Positions 10,696 through 21,671 of a stretch of DNA of 64,000 nucleotides are shown here, piece after piece. Position 1 is the first letter of the stretch. Every line of letters starts with the position of its first letter. Under the pieces are notes generated by a model. That model ran no database searches. It saw nothing but the letters and a program-made list of their open reading frames with translations, and was not told the DNA's origin. Origin of the DNA: Nectonema munidae (Eukaryota > Nematomorpha > Nectonematoida > Nectonematidae); NCBI GenBank assembly GCA_030549495.1, contig JAUIRK010000121.1, positions 496,001-560,000 on the forward strand, in the 5' to 3' direction. Position numbers and translations under genes: made by a program.

Positions 10696-12027
10696 GTAAA
10701 ACTGGCCAATTTGAGGGAAATCGTCATTTCCAAATCACTTTTTCACATGTTTTGATTGATTTTGAAACGAAATATTACAATTGAATTATTTAGAGGAACG
10801 ATTCAACCGCTAATTACGACATTTAGTGCACATGCTGCTGAAATGAGATAAAATATCCTATCAAAAAATAATGATGTTTTTTCCATTTTGTCCTTTTGCA
10901 ATTCTATTTTGTCTTTTTGCAATTCTGTTTCCTTCAACTTTTTTTAAATTTTGGTTTTTCATTTTTTTATATTTATATTACTTTGACATGTACTATTTTT
11001 GATTTTTGGAAATTAAAAAAATGTTTGAAAAAGTTAATGAAGGAAAATAAGATTTATTTGCAAAATGATTCAAAATTGAAATGATTTAGTTTGTGTTTTT
11101 TTGCAGGAAATGAAAAAAATTAATTTTGAATAAAAGATGTTCTATAGTTCAATCATTTACAGAGCTGATTTTGTTTTAGATTAAACGCTTGTATCTATGG
11201 AGTCAAGCGTATTTAAAAAGGAAACCCACAAGTTTTATAACTTTTTTTAAGCGTGCATAATTTACCTTAAACTGTTTTATCCGTTAAATTCATGAGTTAT
11301 TTTTTATACACGCAATAACGCGTATAAAATTCTTTTGGCCATATCTATCCAAATATATCAGAAAAGATTAGTGACATGGATAGACGAATAAAAAAATTTA
11401 TTGAATGAATGATAGACAATTTAAAAAAATGTTTTCTTGTAAATCAAAATTTCGCAATCAAAGAAGCTTCCACATTTCCAGTTTTCTAGTAATTCACCGT
11501 TTGCTAACCATATAGCATTGCAGGGGGTGGGTTAAATTACCGTCTACAGAGGTTGGAAGTCGAGAGTCAAGCCTTTTCGATGTTGGGAATCTGTAAAAAA
11601 TCAGCTGCTGTCTCTTATAAAAAATTCCTTAGGTATATAACAAAATGTTTTGAAAGTAAGAAAAAATATTGTGCTGCTCTGTATCTTGAATTTTTTGTAT
11701 TCTTACTTTTGGAAAATAAGAGTGTAAAGTATACAAACTTTAAACCAATTTTGGGTTATTGTTCCTGTAGAGCAGGGGCGCCCAAAACGGTGTTCGACGC
11801 CAAAAGTGTGCCATTCGGTATTTAAGATTTTACCCTCAAAGCAGGGCAAACAATTTCGTACATAAGTAAGCGTCTAAAAATGATATTTTTAGTAAGTATA
11901 AACTTTTCTCAGAAAGAGCCTGAAAATGCAAAATTTAAAAATGTATTCTGATAGAGTTTGATACCCTGATTGCAATTAAAATGATAAAAACCTAAAGTAA
12001 AATGTTGCAAATATTGAAATATGGTAC
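10696..12027. other. Intergenic with a possible hAT end
   Basis: No gene recognised. At about 11771 the sequence CAGGGGCGCCCAAAACGG resembles the outer end of ZBED-type hAT elements, but no matching opposite end or target duplication was found nearby. The frames at 10896-11084 and 11553-11825 have no recognisable protein content. Confidence 0.4.
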
Positions 12028-12035
12028 ATTTCAGC

Positions 12036-13111
12036 CAGGGGCGCACATCCTCAAAATTATTGGGGGGCGAATTTTTTTTTGCAATTTTCAAAATTAGTGG
12101 TCTGGAAATACCACGGGAGACCAAATATTCAAGCAATCCTTTAAAATAGTGTATTCAGCGCATACCTAAATTTATAAGACTACTTTATATTTTTTTTACA
12201 AAATTGGTGAAATTTAAATACTATACTTCCAGCGAAAATATTTTAATTAAATTTGCATATCGAATATATACTAGTTTAAAAAAATCCAAAATTGTTGGGG
12301 GAGAGGGAGCCAATAAGCTTTTCATTTGAAAATAAAGTAGTCTATCAGGCACATTACAGGAATTTATGAAAGGCGATAGAGAAAATAACTAAAAACAAAT
12401 AACTGAATGTTGGAGTTTTATGAGCGAATGTAGTCCGAAGGAAAAGAGTCTACTAGACACCCTACGATGTTTATACGGAAAAAATGTGATTGATTCAGGG
12501 GCGCACATCTTGAAATTATTGGAATAAGGGACGGACTTTCAAGCGTCTTCCAAAAATGACAACAAATTTTTCTGAATTCCTACTCCTCTCTTGTCCATTC
12601 TTAATTAAGCTTAATGTAAACTTTAACCCCCGCCCTATTAAGTTGCAGTGGCCTAAGGCCGGCCCTGATCAAAAATGGTAGTTTATTCACTTTTCATAAA
12701 ATTAAGTCTAAGAACACAAAATCATTAAAAAATTATTTAAACTAACATAAATCATAGTATACGAGAACAAGAAAATCATTGCGTTCTTTTGAATATTTCT
12801 GTCCACAAATAAAATTCTGACAGCTGTCATAAATAGATCAAGTACATTTTTAACAACTCAAACATTTTGCTTGGATATTATAATTTTATTATAATAATCA
12901 ACAAATTTTCTTAAAAAAAAATTTAATTAATTATGTACAGTGTTACTTACAAAATTTAACAATCGAACATTATAAAAAATATCTGCTCAAATAGAGTATT
13001 TTGCTTTTAAACTGAATAGCTAGTCAAAATATTCATTCCCAAATAGCTATTAAAAGAAATCTCTTTAATTTCGCCCCCTTGAAAACACATCCTCCCGGAT
13101 GTGCGCCCCTG
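12036..13111. mobile_element. Non-autonomous hAT element, copy 1 of a family
   Basis: A 1076-bp element whose ends are CAGGGGCGCACATCC and the complement GGATGTGCGCCCCTG. It is flanked by a perfect 8-bp target duplication ATTTCAGC (12028-12035 and 13112-13119). Eight-base duplications and CAGGGG ends indicate the hAT superfamily. It has no transposase. A second, incomplete copy lies at 59892-61465 and shares both outer segments but has a different middle. Confidence 0.9.
12497..12668. mobile_element. hAT-end fragment inside the larger hAT element
   Basis: Within the 12036-13111 element a second CAGGGGCGCACATC end appears at about 12497. About 170 bp later the segment ends in GGCCTAAGGCCGGCCCTG, which is the complement of the left end of the separate element at 31496-31771. 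The segment is absent from the copy at 59892. It therefore looks like an internal insertion or hybrid of two hAT families; no clean target duplication was found. Confidence 0.55.
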
Positions 13112-13317
13112 ATTTCAGCACACTTTTTGCATTAGTTATAGCGAAAAAACTTACAAATGGGTCAGTAATTTATAGCTGATAGTTTTACCTATAACTTGAA
13201 GTTGGAGACATAATATTGGAAACAAAAATGTTGCTGTTGCATAATTATAAATGGGTGGAGTCATAAGTGTTAAAAAATTATTCATAAATGGATGTGCAGT
13301 CTCAAAGTTACAAATAG

Positions 13318-13354
13318 GTGGAGTCGGAGCGGGAAAACATTTTTCCGACTCCAC
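13318..13354. repeat. Short perfect hairpin near a hAT-like end
   Basis: GTGGAGTCGG (13318-13327) and CCGACTCCAC (13345-13354) form a perfect 10-bp stem with a 17-base loop. The same GTGGAGTC and GACTCCA ends bound the element at 29414-30004, so this is probably a related remnant, not a functional RNA hairpin. Confidence 0.55.
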
Positions 13355-13359
13355 ACCCC

Positions 13360-16208
13360 TCGGCATAACAGACTATAATAGTAAATGATGCCTACAAAGT
13401 AAGTCTTTTAGTGCTTTAAACTTCAATTTGATCTCTGAGAAATAGAAAAAACATCTAAATGTTCTCGAATATAACGCGCAACTCCAAATTCGTCTACGCG
13501 CACCCACTCGCTCAACAATTTATTTTTATGTGGGTATGCGCTGGTGCGCCCCACAGTTCCCATGCTTCCTTTGATACGCAACACTTTACTCATTCTATAG
13601 CTGGTATACATATATAGTTACAATAACATTTCATGTGTGAACTCTACTTTTTGCTTTGCAGATAAAATATTTTTGTGCTAAATACTACAGATAGGAATAA
13701 GAAGCACATGTCTTGTATTTGTTATTCTGTAATAAATACATGAAAATGGATATTTTTTAGTTCATTTTGTGAGTGTGTTTATATATATTTTACGTATCAG
13801 AATTATTTGATCAATAACTCCTTTCTTATATCTTGTTTTATAAATGAATGTTTTGTTTTTTCTTTGCTCTAAGGTATTACAAATCTTCTGGCTTTTTTTC
13901 TTTTTAAAAATTTGAATGATTTACATGTAGTTTTTCTTAATAGAATATAGCGGTAATCGAATTATGATGAGGCGCCAGCTTTGGATAACTTTGATGCCCG
14001 GGTATATACTATTTTTTTAATAGTAAACCTGCTGCTTTCTCCATAGCCTCTTGAAGTCATATACCGATGTATCAATCACTTTCTATTTATTAGTTGTAAA
14101 GGTAAGCGAAAGGTCGAAGCACTTCTACACATTCGAAAACGCCGATATCCCTTTTCATGGAGCCTTTATACTTTTAAAATCTCTTATGACCAACTCCATT
14201 AGCTACAAAGCCTCTATTGCGGCTCAAATCACTGGCCCTGTTTTTTGCCTATGAAACAAGAGTTACTTAAAATTTTACAATCCGACCAACTTCCTTTTCA
14301 GATTCATGACCAAGATAACTAACTGCCCAGCATCGGATTGGATCTAGCAATTTCGACCATTAATCGAAATTAGAACTTTTCTGGTGTTCATAAACATAAA
14401 ATATTTTTATTTTTTTATTTATTTATTTTAGAAAAAAGAATTATAAAAATAATCTGAAATATAAAAAGAAGGTGGAGCTTTGAAATTAGGTTCTTGTCAC
14501 ACCAAAAAAAAATTTTTTAACAACATATGTAAAAATAGATTGTTCAAAAACAAAACATTGTAAAAAAAAGGAGAAAAAAAATTCTGAGAAGACGATTAAA
14601 AATGGAGATCAATTGAATGACATCAATACAAACATAAAGGATATAAAAAAAACTTCTAAATATATCATTTTCAATTATAATAACATGCTAAGATTATATA
14701 TAATTATACATGTATTTATATAATTTTTTTTATAAATGTATATATAAGTAGGGAACACAAAATAAGCTATTCTTGTTTGATAAGAGAAGTTGAATAGAGA
14801 AAGAAGAGAGAGGAGATTGAAAAGAGGAAACTGGAAACTTGCTTAGATTTTTGTAGGAGATTGTAATTGGTAGGGAAATTCGAAATTATTTTTCGTAGCC
14901 TATTTTGTCAGAAAAAACGCAAAAGCACTCACCTAAACAAGGAAACAAAAATACACACGAGTATCATATTGAAATTCAAGTAATTTGAAGGAAAAAAATA
15001 TATATTTTCTTACATAATATTACATTAAATTACACTAAATTACTTACATTAAATAATACTTTTATATTTATAAGTTTAAATATGAATTTTTATATCAATT
15101 TTTACTTGTCATTTCGTTGGAAAATAGTATTTTTCAAATCCAACGATAAGATTTTTACTTTAGTATGTAATAAATATATATGGCATACTTTTGTATCAGG
15201 GCGCACATTCGGGCCGGAAAGCCACGAAATGTCTGTTCAAATTCACTATGCCTCCATATCACATATCTATCTAGCATAAATTTGATGAACTTTATTCGCT
15301 AAATAAAAATTTTAATGAACTATTTTCGACCACTCTTCATCATCACATTTCCATTACATTGTATTGTAACTACTTTATCTAATAATGAGCAGAGTGATCG
15401 AAAATTAAGCTTTCAAAAATTTATAGTGTTTATTAATTTTAAAAACTATCTAATTACCTAACTATTTAATCTTACAAACTAATTGACTATTATATTCCAA
15501 AATGTAACAATTTTTAAAATAAAATTAGATGAAATAATTAATTTGATAAAAGTTTGGTTCTAATATGTTCACTTTTTTAAAGTGAACCTTTTTTTATAAA
15601 AGGTAGACAAAGTTCTATTTAAATTTAAAAAAAATAAAAAAAATTTAGGTTAAAAAATTTAATTTTTAATTTAATTTATTTAATAAAAAAAAGAGGGAAG
15701 AATAAGAATAATAACATACAGCATGGTGGATCAAACCAAATTGGTTATTTTCACACCTATAAAAAAATAGGAACACTATATTAAATTCATATTTACAACA
15801 AGACTTAAAAATGATATAAAAAATAGGAGGAAAAATCCAGATAATAATTATAAAGGCAAAAAAAGAAGTGAGGAACAGTTATATAATAGGATAAAAAAAA
15901 CTCCAAAACGTATCATTTTAAAATCAATATAGGAGAAAAACAATTTTCAAACATGTTCACAAAGCATATAATTTTCAAAATATTTATATATATATACATA
16001 CGTAAAAAAAAGAGAAGAAAGCAAATATAAATTATTGCTGATAGAGAAGCGATGAACTGGCGAAAAATTGATGCTGGATGTAGAGATGCATTGTGGTTGG
16101 AAGGGGAATATGAAAATAACCTAAATATATATGTAATTATATAACTTTATGCAGAAAATTTTTAATCGAAAATTCAGTAAAAAGATCTGCACTTATATCA
16201 TCATTTCT
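13360..16208. other. Intergenic, very AT-rich, nothing firm
   Basis: Long A and T runs dominate. A short GC-richer piece at about 15199 (CAGGGCGCACATTCGGG) resembles a hAT end but stands alone. The small frames at 13423, 14051 and 15082 encode nothing recognisable. Confidence 0.45.
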
Positions 16209-16212
16209 TTAA

Positions 16213-16329
16213 CCCATTTAGTCCAAATGTTTCGAAATGAAACACTAACGAACTCTAGTTTTAAATGGAATTAAATAGAGATTACTGAAATCGTATGTGT
16301 TCCTTTTTGGAACATTTGGGCTAAATGGG
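16213..16329. mobile_element. piggyBac-type MITE, 117 bp
   Basis: TTAA target sites lie on both sides (16209-16212 and 16330-16333). The inverted ends read CCCATTTAGTCCAAATGTT and, from the right, CCCATTTAGCCCAAATGTT, a single difference in 19 bases. TTAA plus CCC ends are diagnostic of piggyBac mobilisation. There is no coding capacity. Its ends differ from those of the 3-kb piggyBac at 21672, so another transposase would be expected to have moved it. Confidence 0.9.
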
Positions 16330-16815
16330 TTAAAGAAATAATCAAATACATAAATCTAACTATTCAATAATGATTGAAAGCTCTATTCTACACTCTTATT
16401 TAAAATTAAATTGAGTTTGGCATATTATTTTTGAGAAGTGTAATGATAATAGACAAATATAACAGTATGAAGATGCTTGACAGAAAAAGTTTAACACATT
16501 TTTTATAAACCAACTTATAGCCATGAATTTCAACTTTTCCTCTATAGCTAATTGAATTTCGATTATTTAAATCTACAAAGGATTCGTAAATCACGTTTGA
16601 AAATAAGCACGAGGTTATGAGTGTAATTAGATAAATGATCTTTTCCTATATACCTAAAACTTTGGATGCTAAGTATAACCCTTGCTTGAAAGAATTAAAT
16701 ATATTTTAACACGATTCTACACCCCCAAATAATTAATGAAAACACTAGTTTTAGACAGCTGAATTTGAGTAATTTTTTAGATTTCATTTTATGCAAAATA
16801 TTTGTGACGGAAGAA

Positions 16816-17817
16816 ATGTTTTTGTACACTTTTTTGGCCATAATAGTTTGTGTTTTCCTACTTGTGAAAAAACGAAATTCAGCGAAAGCGTTTTCTCTGA
16901 AAGAAAGACATGTGATTGTGACAGGAGGTTCTAGTGGAATTGGGAAACAAGTTTCAATTTTAGCTGCTAAGCATGGAGCTGTCGTCAGTATAATCGCAAG
17001 AGACGAGAAAAAGCTGCGAGATGTAAAGGAAGAAATACTGGCATTGCTTGCGTTGTCAGGCGAAAGTGATGATGCAAGGATCAATATTTTGTCTTTAGAC
17101 TTGACGCAACCAGAAAAGATAGTGGGATCTGCGATAAGCGCCATCATCTCGGATGTTGGAGTTGAGGTCTCCGTTCTAATCAATTGCGCGGGAAAAGCTT
17201 CCATGAAAGAATTCAGCAAAACGCCGGTTTCCGACTTTACAAGAATGTTTGAAGTCAACGTGGTTAGCGCGGTTAACGCGACAAAGGCGGTGATGCCCAG
17301 CATGCGCCGTTGGAGTGGTGGAGAGTGTAGAGTCGTTTTCGTGTCTTCCATCGCTGGGCAAATCGGCATCTACGGCACGTCAGCGTATTCTGCAAGCAAA
17401 TTTGCTCTGAAAGGCTTGGCAGAAGCTTTGCAAATGGAGCTAGCAGGATCAAATATTCGCACAACACTTGTGTTTCCTCCTGACACTGACACTCCTGGAT
17501 TCCATGAAGAGAGTATTGGAAAGCCAGAAATAACGCAAAAGATATGTGGTAGTGCTAGCGTATGGTCATCAGATTCTGTTGCCGCTAACATAATAAATTC
17601 CTTGATAACTGGTGAATTTGCTTATTGGATCGGTTTCGAGGGCTTTTTGGCTGCTCAAGCAACAGCTGGAATGTCTCCAGTTAAATCTTCGCTACGTCTA
17701 TTACTTCAACTGGTTTTGATGACACCTTGCAGGCTGATTTCCTTATGTTACATTAAATACTTTAATTACTTGATTGAAAAAGAACTTGCCAAGAAAACCT
17801 TAAGAGAAATTGAATAA
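16816..17817 (+). CDS. KDSR: 3-ketodihydrosphingosine reductase (short-chain dehydrogenase)
   Basis: This enzyme reduces 3-ketodihydrosphingosine to dihydrosphingosine with NADPH, the second step of sphingolipid synthesis, on the cytosolic face of the ER. The 333-residue frame has a hydrophobic N-terminal anchor (about 2-16), the cofactor motif TGGSSGIG (36-43), NCAG (about 122), the catalytic serines in FVSSIAGQ (about 177) and YSASK with tyrosine 191. The family signature PPDTDTPGF follows, and the C-terminal region is hydrophobic. Human KDSR has 332 residues. The frame stays open 17 codons upstream to a TTG at 16765, but the ATG at 16816 gives the length and membrane anchor expected. There are no introns. 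Identity is firm on the PPDTDTPGF block, which separates KDSR from other short-chain dehydrogenases. Confidence 0.93.
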   Translation: MFLYTFLAIIVCVFLLVKKRNSAKAFSLKERHVIVTGGSSGIGKQVSILAAKHGAVVSIIARDEKKLRDVKEEILALLALSGESDDARINILSLDLTQPEKIVGSAISAIISDVGVEVSVLINCAGKASMKEFSKTPVSDFTRMFEVNVVSAVNATKAVMPSMRRWSGGECRVVFVSSIAGQIGIYGTSAYSASKFALKGLAEALQMELAGSNIRTTLVFPPDTDTPGFHEESIGKPEITQKICGSASVWSSDSVAANIINSLITGEFAYWIGFEGFLAAQATAGMSPVKSSLRLLLQLVLMTPCRLISLCYIKYFNYLIEKELAKKTLREIE

Positions 17818-17821
17818 TTTT

Positions 17822-17827
17822 AATAAA
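17822..17827 (+). terminator. Possible poly(A) signal of KDSR
   Basis: AATAAA begins only five bases after the stop codon, which would give an unusually short 3' untranslated region. Confidence 0.45.
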
Positions 17828-18620
17828 AACTCTTTTCATTTTCTTCATTCTGTTTTGAATATATCACTTCACTTACAAAAGATATACTAATACTTAATCT
17901 ATAAAATACAAATTAATCTTTGCAAGTATCAATCATTGTTTTACTTCTCCTTCATTCTTTGTAATTTATCTAAATTCATTAACTTGATTGTGATGCAATA
18001 AGAAAACTTCCTTCATCATTTGTTTTGTGAGGTATAAAAAAGGATGATAGTCGCAGCAATATTGATGAATATATGGAATAGATGAGAGAGCATTCTTCTC
18101 CTGTGTCAAGATCAATGAGACAAGCATCTGTCAATCTTCTTCTCGTTTTGATTGGTGCAAAATATAGAAATGTCTTTTTCTTCATAATACTGTAATAAAT
18201 TGTAAAGTAAGAAATTTTCGCGAGAAATTTAAATTTGCGAACACAAAAATTTCCTCAGATTAGATCTTGCGAACTTATTTTTCAAAGTTTCAAGTTTTTT
18301 TTATATTAAATTTAAAAAAAATTTTAAAATCACTGTACTTTTGATATTTAGTGCTCAAGTTAAAAAACTAAATTTTTAAAAATGCTTATTTGCGAAATCG
18401 AATTCTCACAAATTTGTCTTCGAACGAATCGCCAAATTCATGTACTTCACAGAATATCTAATGCACCGAATAGAGTGCATTTTTGATCATTACATTTATG
18501 TATCAGTTCAAAGCTAAAAATTATATCGCTTTGCTGGAAATATGACGGCAATTGAAAAATAATGCGCAGCACAAACCGCTACACGTTAAAGTCCTCGGGA
18601 AAAAAATTGAGTTTTAAAAT
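17828..18620. other. Intergenic, nothing firm
   Basis: No recognisable gene. A minus-strand frame at 17979-18185 contains DACLIDLDTGEE and is somewhat GC-richer than its surroundings, but it matches nothing I know and lacks convincing splice sites. Confidence 0.4.
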
Positions 18621-20019
18621 ATAGCGTCAATCAAATATTCGATCTACGCCTAATGTCTACAGAAATATATTTGAAATTTAAATAAAATATCTATTTTTAT
18701 GCCAAATGGAAGATGCTGGTTTCATTTTTGGACTCAGGTTTGGCATTTATGGTTTAAAAATATCTGAAAGCTTCAATCAGATTTGCGGTTTACTTTTAGA
18801 TACTGTCTTCAAAAATATTTTCAAAAAAAATAAAATATCTCTTTCAAATAAATTATCGGTTTTATACCAAATCGACTATGCTTATTTTATTTCTGTACTG
18901 GATTCTGGCTAATACGGTTTAAAAAATATCTGAAAGTGGGAATTGAATTAGTAATATATGCCTAAAAATGAGTTCTCTAAAATTTTTTCAAAAAATCGTT
19001 GTATATTAGTTATATAGTACAAATATACTTTTTTTGTATATTTTGGCATATAATACTTTCCTTCTTGAGTATGAAATATTTATTAAAAAATAAAATGTAT
19101 TATAAAATCTTTTAAAGATTAGTATTAGAGAAGGAAGCTTTTTGAAAAGTAATGGAAAAGAGAATGTGTGAACAAAAGAAATATAAAAATGTGTATCTTG
19201 ACTAAATGGAAGATCTACCATGTTCTAATGAACTAGGAAGTGGTGTAATGATCTAATATTGAGTGCTTTAAAAAAAGATTTTGACCGTGAAAAAGAAGTT
19301 CCTCTTTTACAAATGAAAAATATTTAAATCTATAGCTAATCAATTATAGGATTACAATTACCATTTAACTAAGATGGATAGAAAATCTGAAAATTTAGAA
19401 TAGGTCAGATTTATCAAAAATGGCACAAATGTCTACATTTGAATTTTTTTTCACTATCAAGATATTTTTTAATTTAAATTGAATTTGTATATCTTTTTTC
19501 TTTTGCGTCAAAGAGATGATTTTTTAGATGAAGAACGTGGACAACTTTTTGTAATTGAACAATGAACATCACGAATGATTCATCAGAATAAAACCTTTGA
19601 ACTGAGATTGATTGACAAATATTCAGCCCTGATAATAAAATACACGATACTGATAAAAAAAGTCTAAGATCATCAAGAAGATTCTTTTGCTTTGAGAGAG
19701 GAAAAAATATGTTCAAAATAAATCCTTAAAAAAGTTTTTTCAAACACACATTGAAGAAAATAAATTTTTAATGAAAAAAGCTACCAAGAAAGGGTCATCA
19801 TAGAATGAATAGCAAAATTACATACTGTAAAGTATAGAAGATATGACGTAGAGCCGATAACGAATTTGTAGCAAAAACGATGGAGGTCCTATTGAGATAC
19901 ATAAGTTACTGACAAATGAAACATTTTGAGTGAATTAAACACCTAAAGTTGGTTTATTAAATAAATTAAGAAAATAATTACCAGAGAAATACTGCAAGTA
20001 GAAGTTATTTTTATGTTTA

Positions 20020-21111
20020 CAGTCGACCCCCGTTATAACGCCACCATCGGGACCATACAAAATTGGCGTTATAGCGGGGTTGGCGGTAAATCGCGGGATT
20101 CATAACGTATCCATATTTTGTTGCATTATGCCATATTTTAGATCATACGTAATGACATGTAGTGCAAGTATGTAGAAGTGTTCTCGTAATGAATGTTTTT
20201 ATTTTATCGTTTGTGTTAGTGAACATCTTTGAATAAAAAAAATAAAAACCAAGCCGAAAATAATAAATTTATTTGGAAAAAAAATCTAATATAGTTTTTT
20301 GTTTGGTGGTGCATTTCCCAACAGTATCCAATCTTTTTTCTAATTTTTCTAATAAGAACAAATCTTCTTCTGTGCAGTTATTGTTGCATTCAATAAAACT
20401 TCTACACAAATTGAGGGCAGGCCGAACATCCTTCATAACTGGTTTTGATTTCGGTGCTGGTTCGGGTTCGTCATCTGATATGTTGTCAGCATCTGTTGGT
20501 CGTACACACTGAATGCGTTCTTGGTCTGTAAGTTCAGCGAAGGTCTCTTCAGTGTTGTCGACAGTGGTGAACTCGTCTGCAGACATTGCATTGGAAGCGT
20601 CAATGTCTAGGGCTTTTGTTGTACTTCGTAGCAGTTAATCGAGTGGAAGGTCATCTTCTATGGTTTGTTGTTGGTCTGGTTTGGCGTTAAGGCCGGTGTG
20701 CTGCCAACAATTTGATATTATTGAGGCTTTCACGGAGTCCCAGGCTTTCTTGGTGTAGCGGATTTATTATTATTGTCATGTTTATGTATTAACATCAAGT
20801 ACAGTAATTTAAGACAAACACACATTTTTTTTGTTTTGCATTCATTCTTACATCAATCTTTTTTTGTTGTATAATGCCACATCGAAAGCACACCGCCACA
20901 CTCGATTGAACTTCACTGAGCGGGCGGGAAAATTTGCTATGGCTTTGGCGGTAAGTCGGGGGAGACAGCATGCCAAATGAGATGTTTGTTCTGCTGATTA
21001 TGATGGCGGACAGCGAGAGGCGGTTTAGCGCGGGATTTAACATGGACGGAAATCTGTTCTAGGCATTTTATTGGCGGTAAGTAGGGTTGGCGGTAGAGCG
21101 GGGGCGGACTG
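20020..21111 (-). mobile_element. Tigger/pogo element, internally deleted
   Basis: The ends are CAGTCGACCCCCGTTATAAC and, from the right, CAGTCCGCCCCCGCTCTACC, with a TA target duplication (20018-20019 and 21112-21113). The uninterrupted site survives in copy B (complement of about 42530), where the flanks join as GTTTATATATTTGAC. Only the C-terminal part of a minus-strand transposase remains, so the element is a deletion derivative. Confidence 0.9.
20269..20758 (-). pseudogene. C-terminal fragment of a Tigger transposase
   Basis: Read on the minus strand from about 20758, the frame encodes RYTKKAWDSVKASIISNCW followed by QHTGLNAKPD, the block typical of the end of the TIGD/Tigger catalytic region. 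One in-frame stop comes soon after (about 20636), then an acidic linker and the ending KQKTILDFFSK. The helix-turn-helix and DDE core are missing. This is a relic of a plain DNA transposon without function. Confidence 0.85.
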
Positions 21112-21114
21112 TAT

Positions 21115-21660
21115 ATATTTGACATTGATTTACAGGTTTAATCGATTTTTTGACAGGTTTTATTGATTTCATAAAAAATGAACATCACCATTAAATTCTG
21201 CATACTTGAAATGTATAAAAAACTTTTTATAAGAATAAAAATTTTAATTTTGACATGGGCTGTCATATTTAAATTATTTTATCAGGTTTGACTAATTTTT
21301 ATTAAAAAAAAAGGAATATAACCAGTAAACACAGCCTACTTGAAAATGGGTATATGTGTGTAAAAAACTTTATATAATTACTTAGATAAAAAGTTTCTTT
21401 TTGAGATGAGCTGTCATATAAATTCAATTTTTTGATAGGTTTGATTGATTTTCATAAAAAATGAATATCACCACTGAATTCAGCATACTTGAAAATGGGT
21501 ATATATGTGTAAAAAACTCTATATAATTATTTCAATAAAAAGTCCTTTTTTGAGATGAGCTGTCTAATATAAATAAATTTTTTGACATGTTTGATTGATT
21601 TTGATAAAAAAAAAATTTTTTTTTGATTTGAAATATATGTGTAACATTAAAAATATTTAT
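21115..21660 (+). repeat. Array 2 of family R copy A
   Basis: About four tandem units of roughly 130-150 bp. Each contains TGACAG(C/G)TTT-type or GATGAGCTGTCATAT segments, CATAAAAAATGAATATCA, GAATTCAGCATACTT and GGGTATATATGTGTAAAAA. Copy B carries about nine such units. Confidence 0.8.
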
Positions 21661-21671
21661 AAAAACTTATT

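Noticed and set aside
16695-17369. 224-codon minus-strand frame opposite KDSR
   Set aside because: It lies antisense within the KDSR coding sequence and has no recognisable domains; it is a shadow of the real gene.
20273-20512. 79-codon plus-strand frame in the Tigger element
   Set aside because: It is antisense to the minus-strand transposase C-terminus, which has recognisable sequence.
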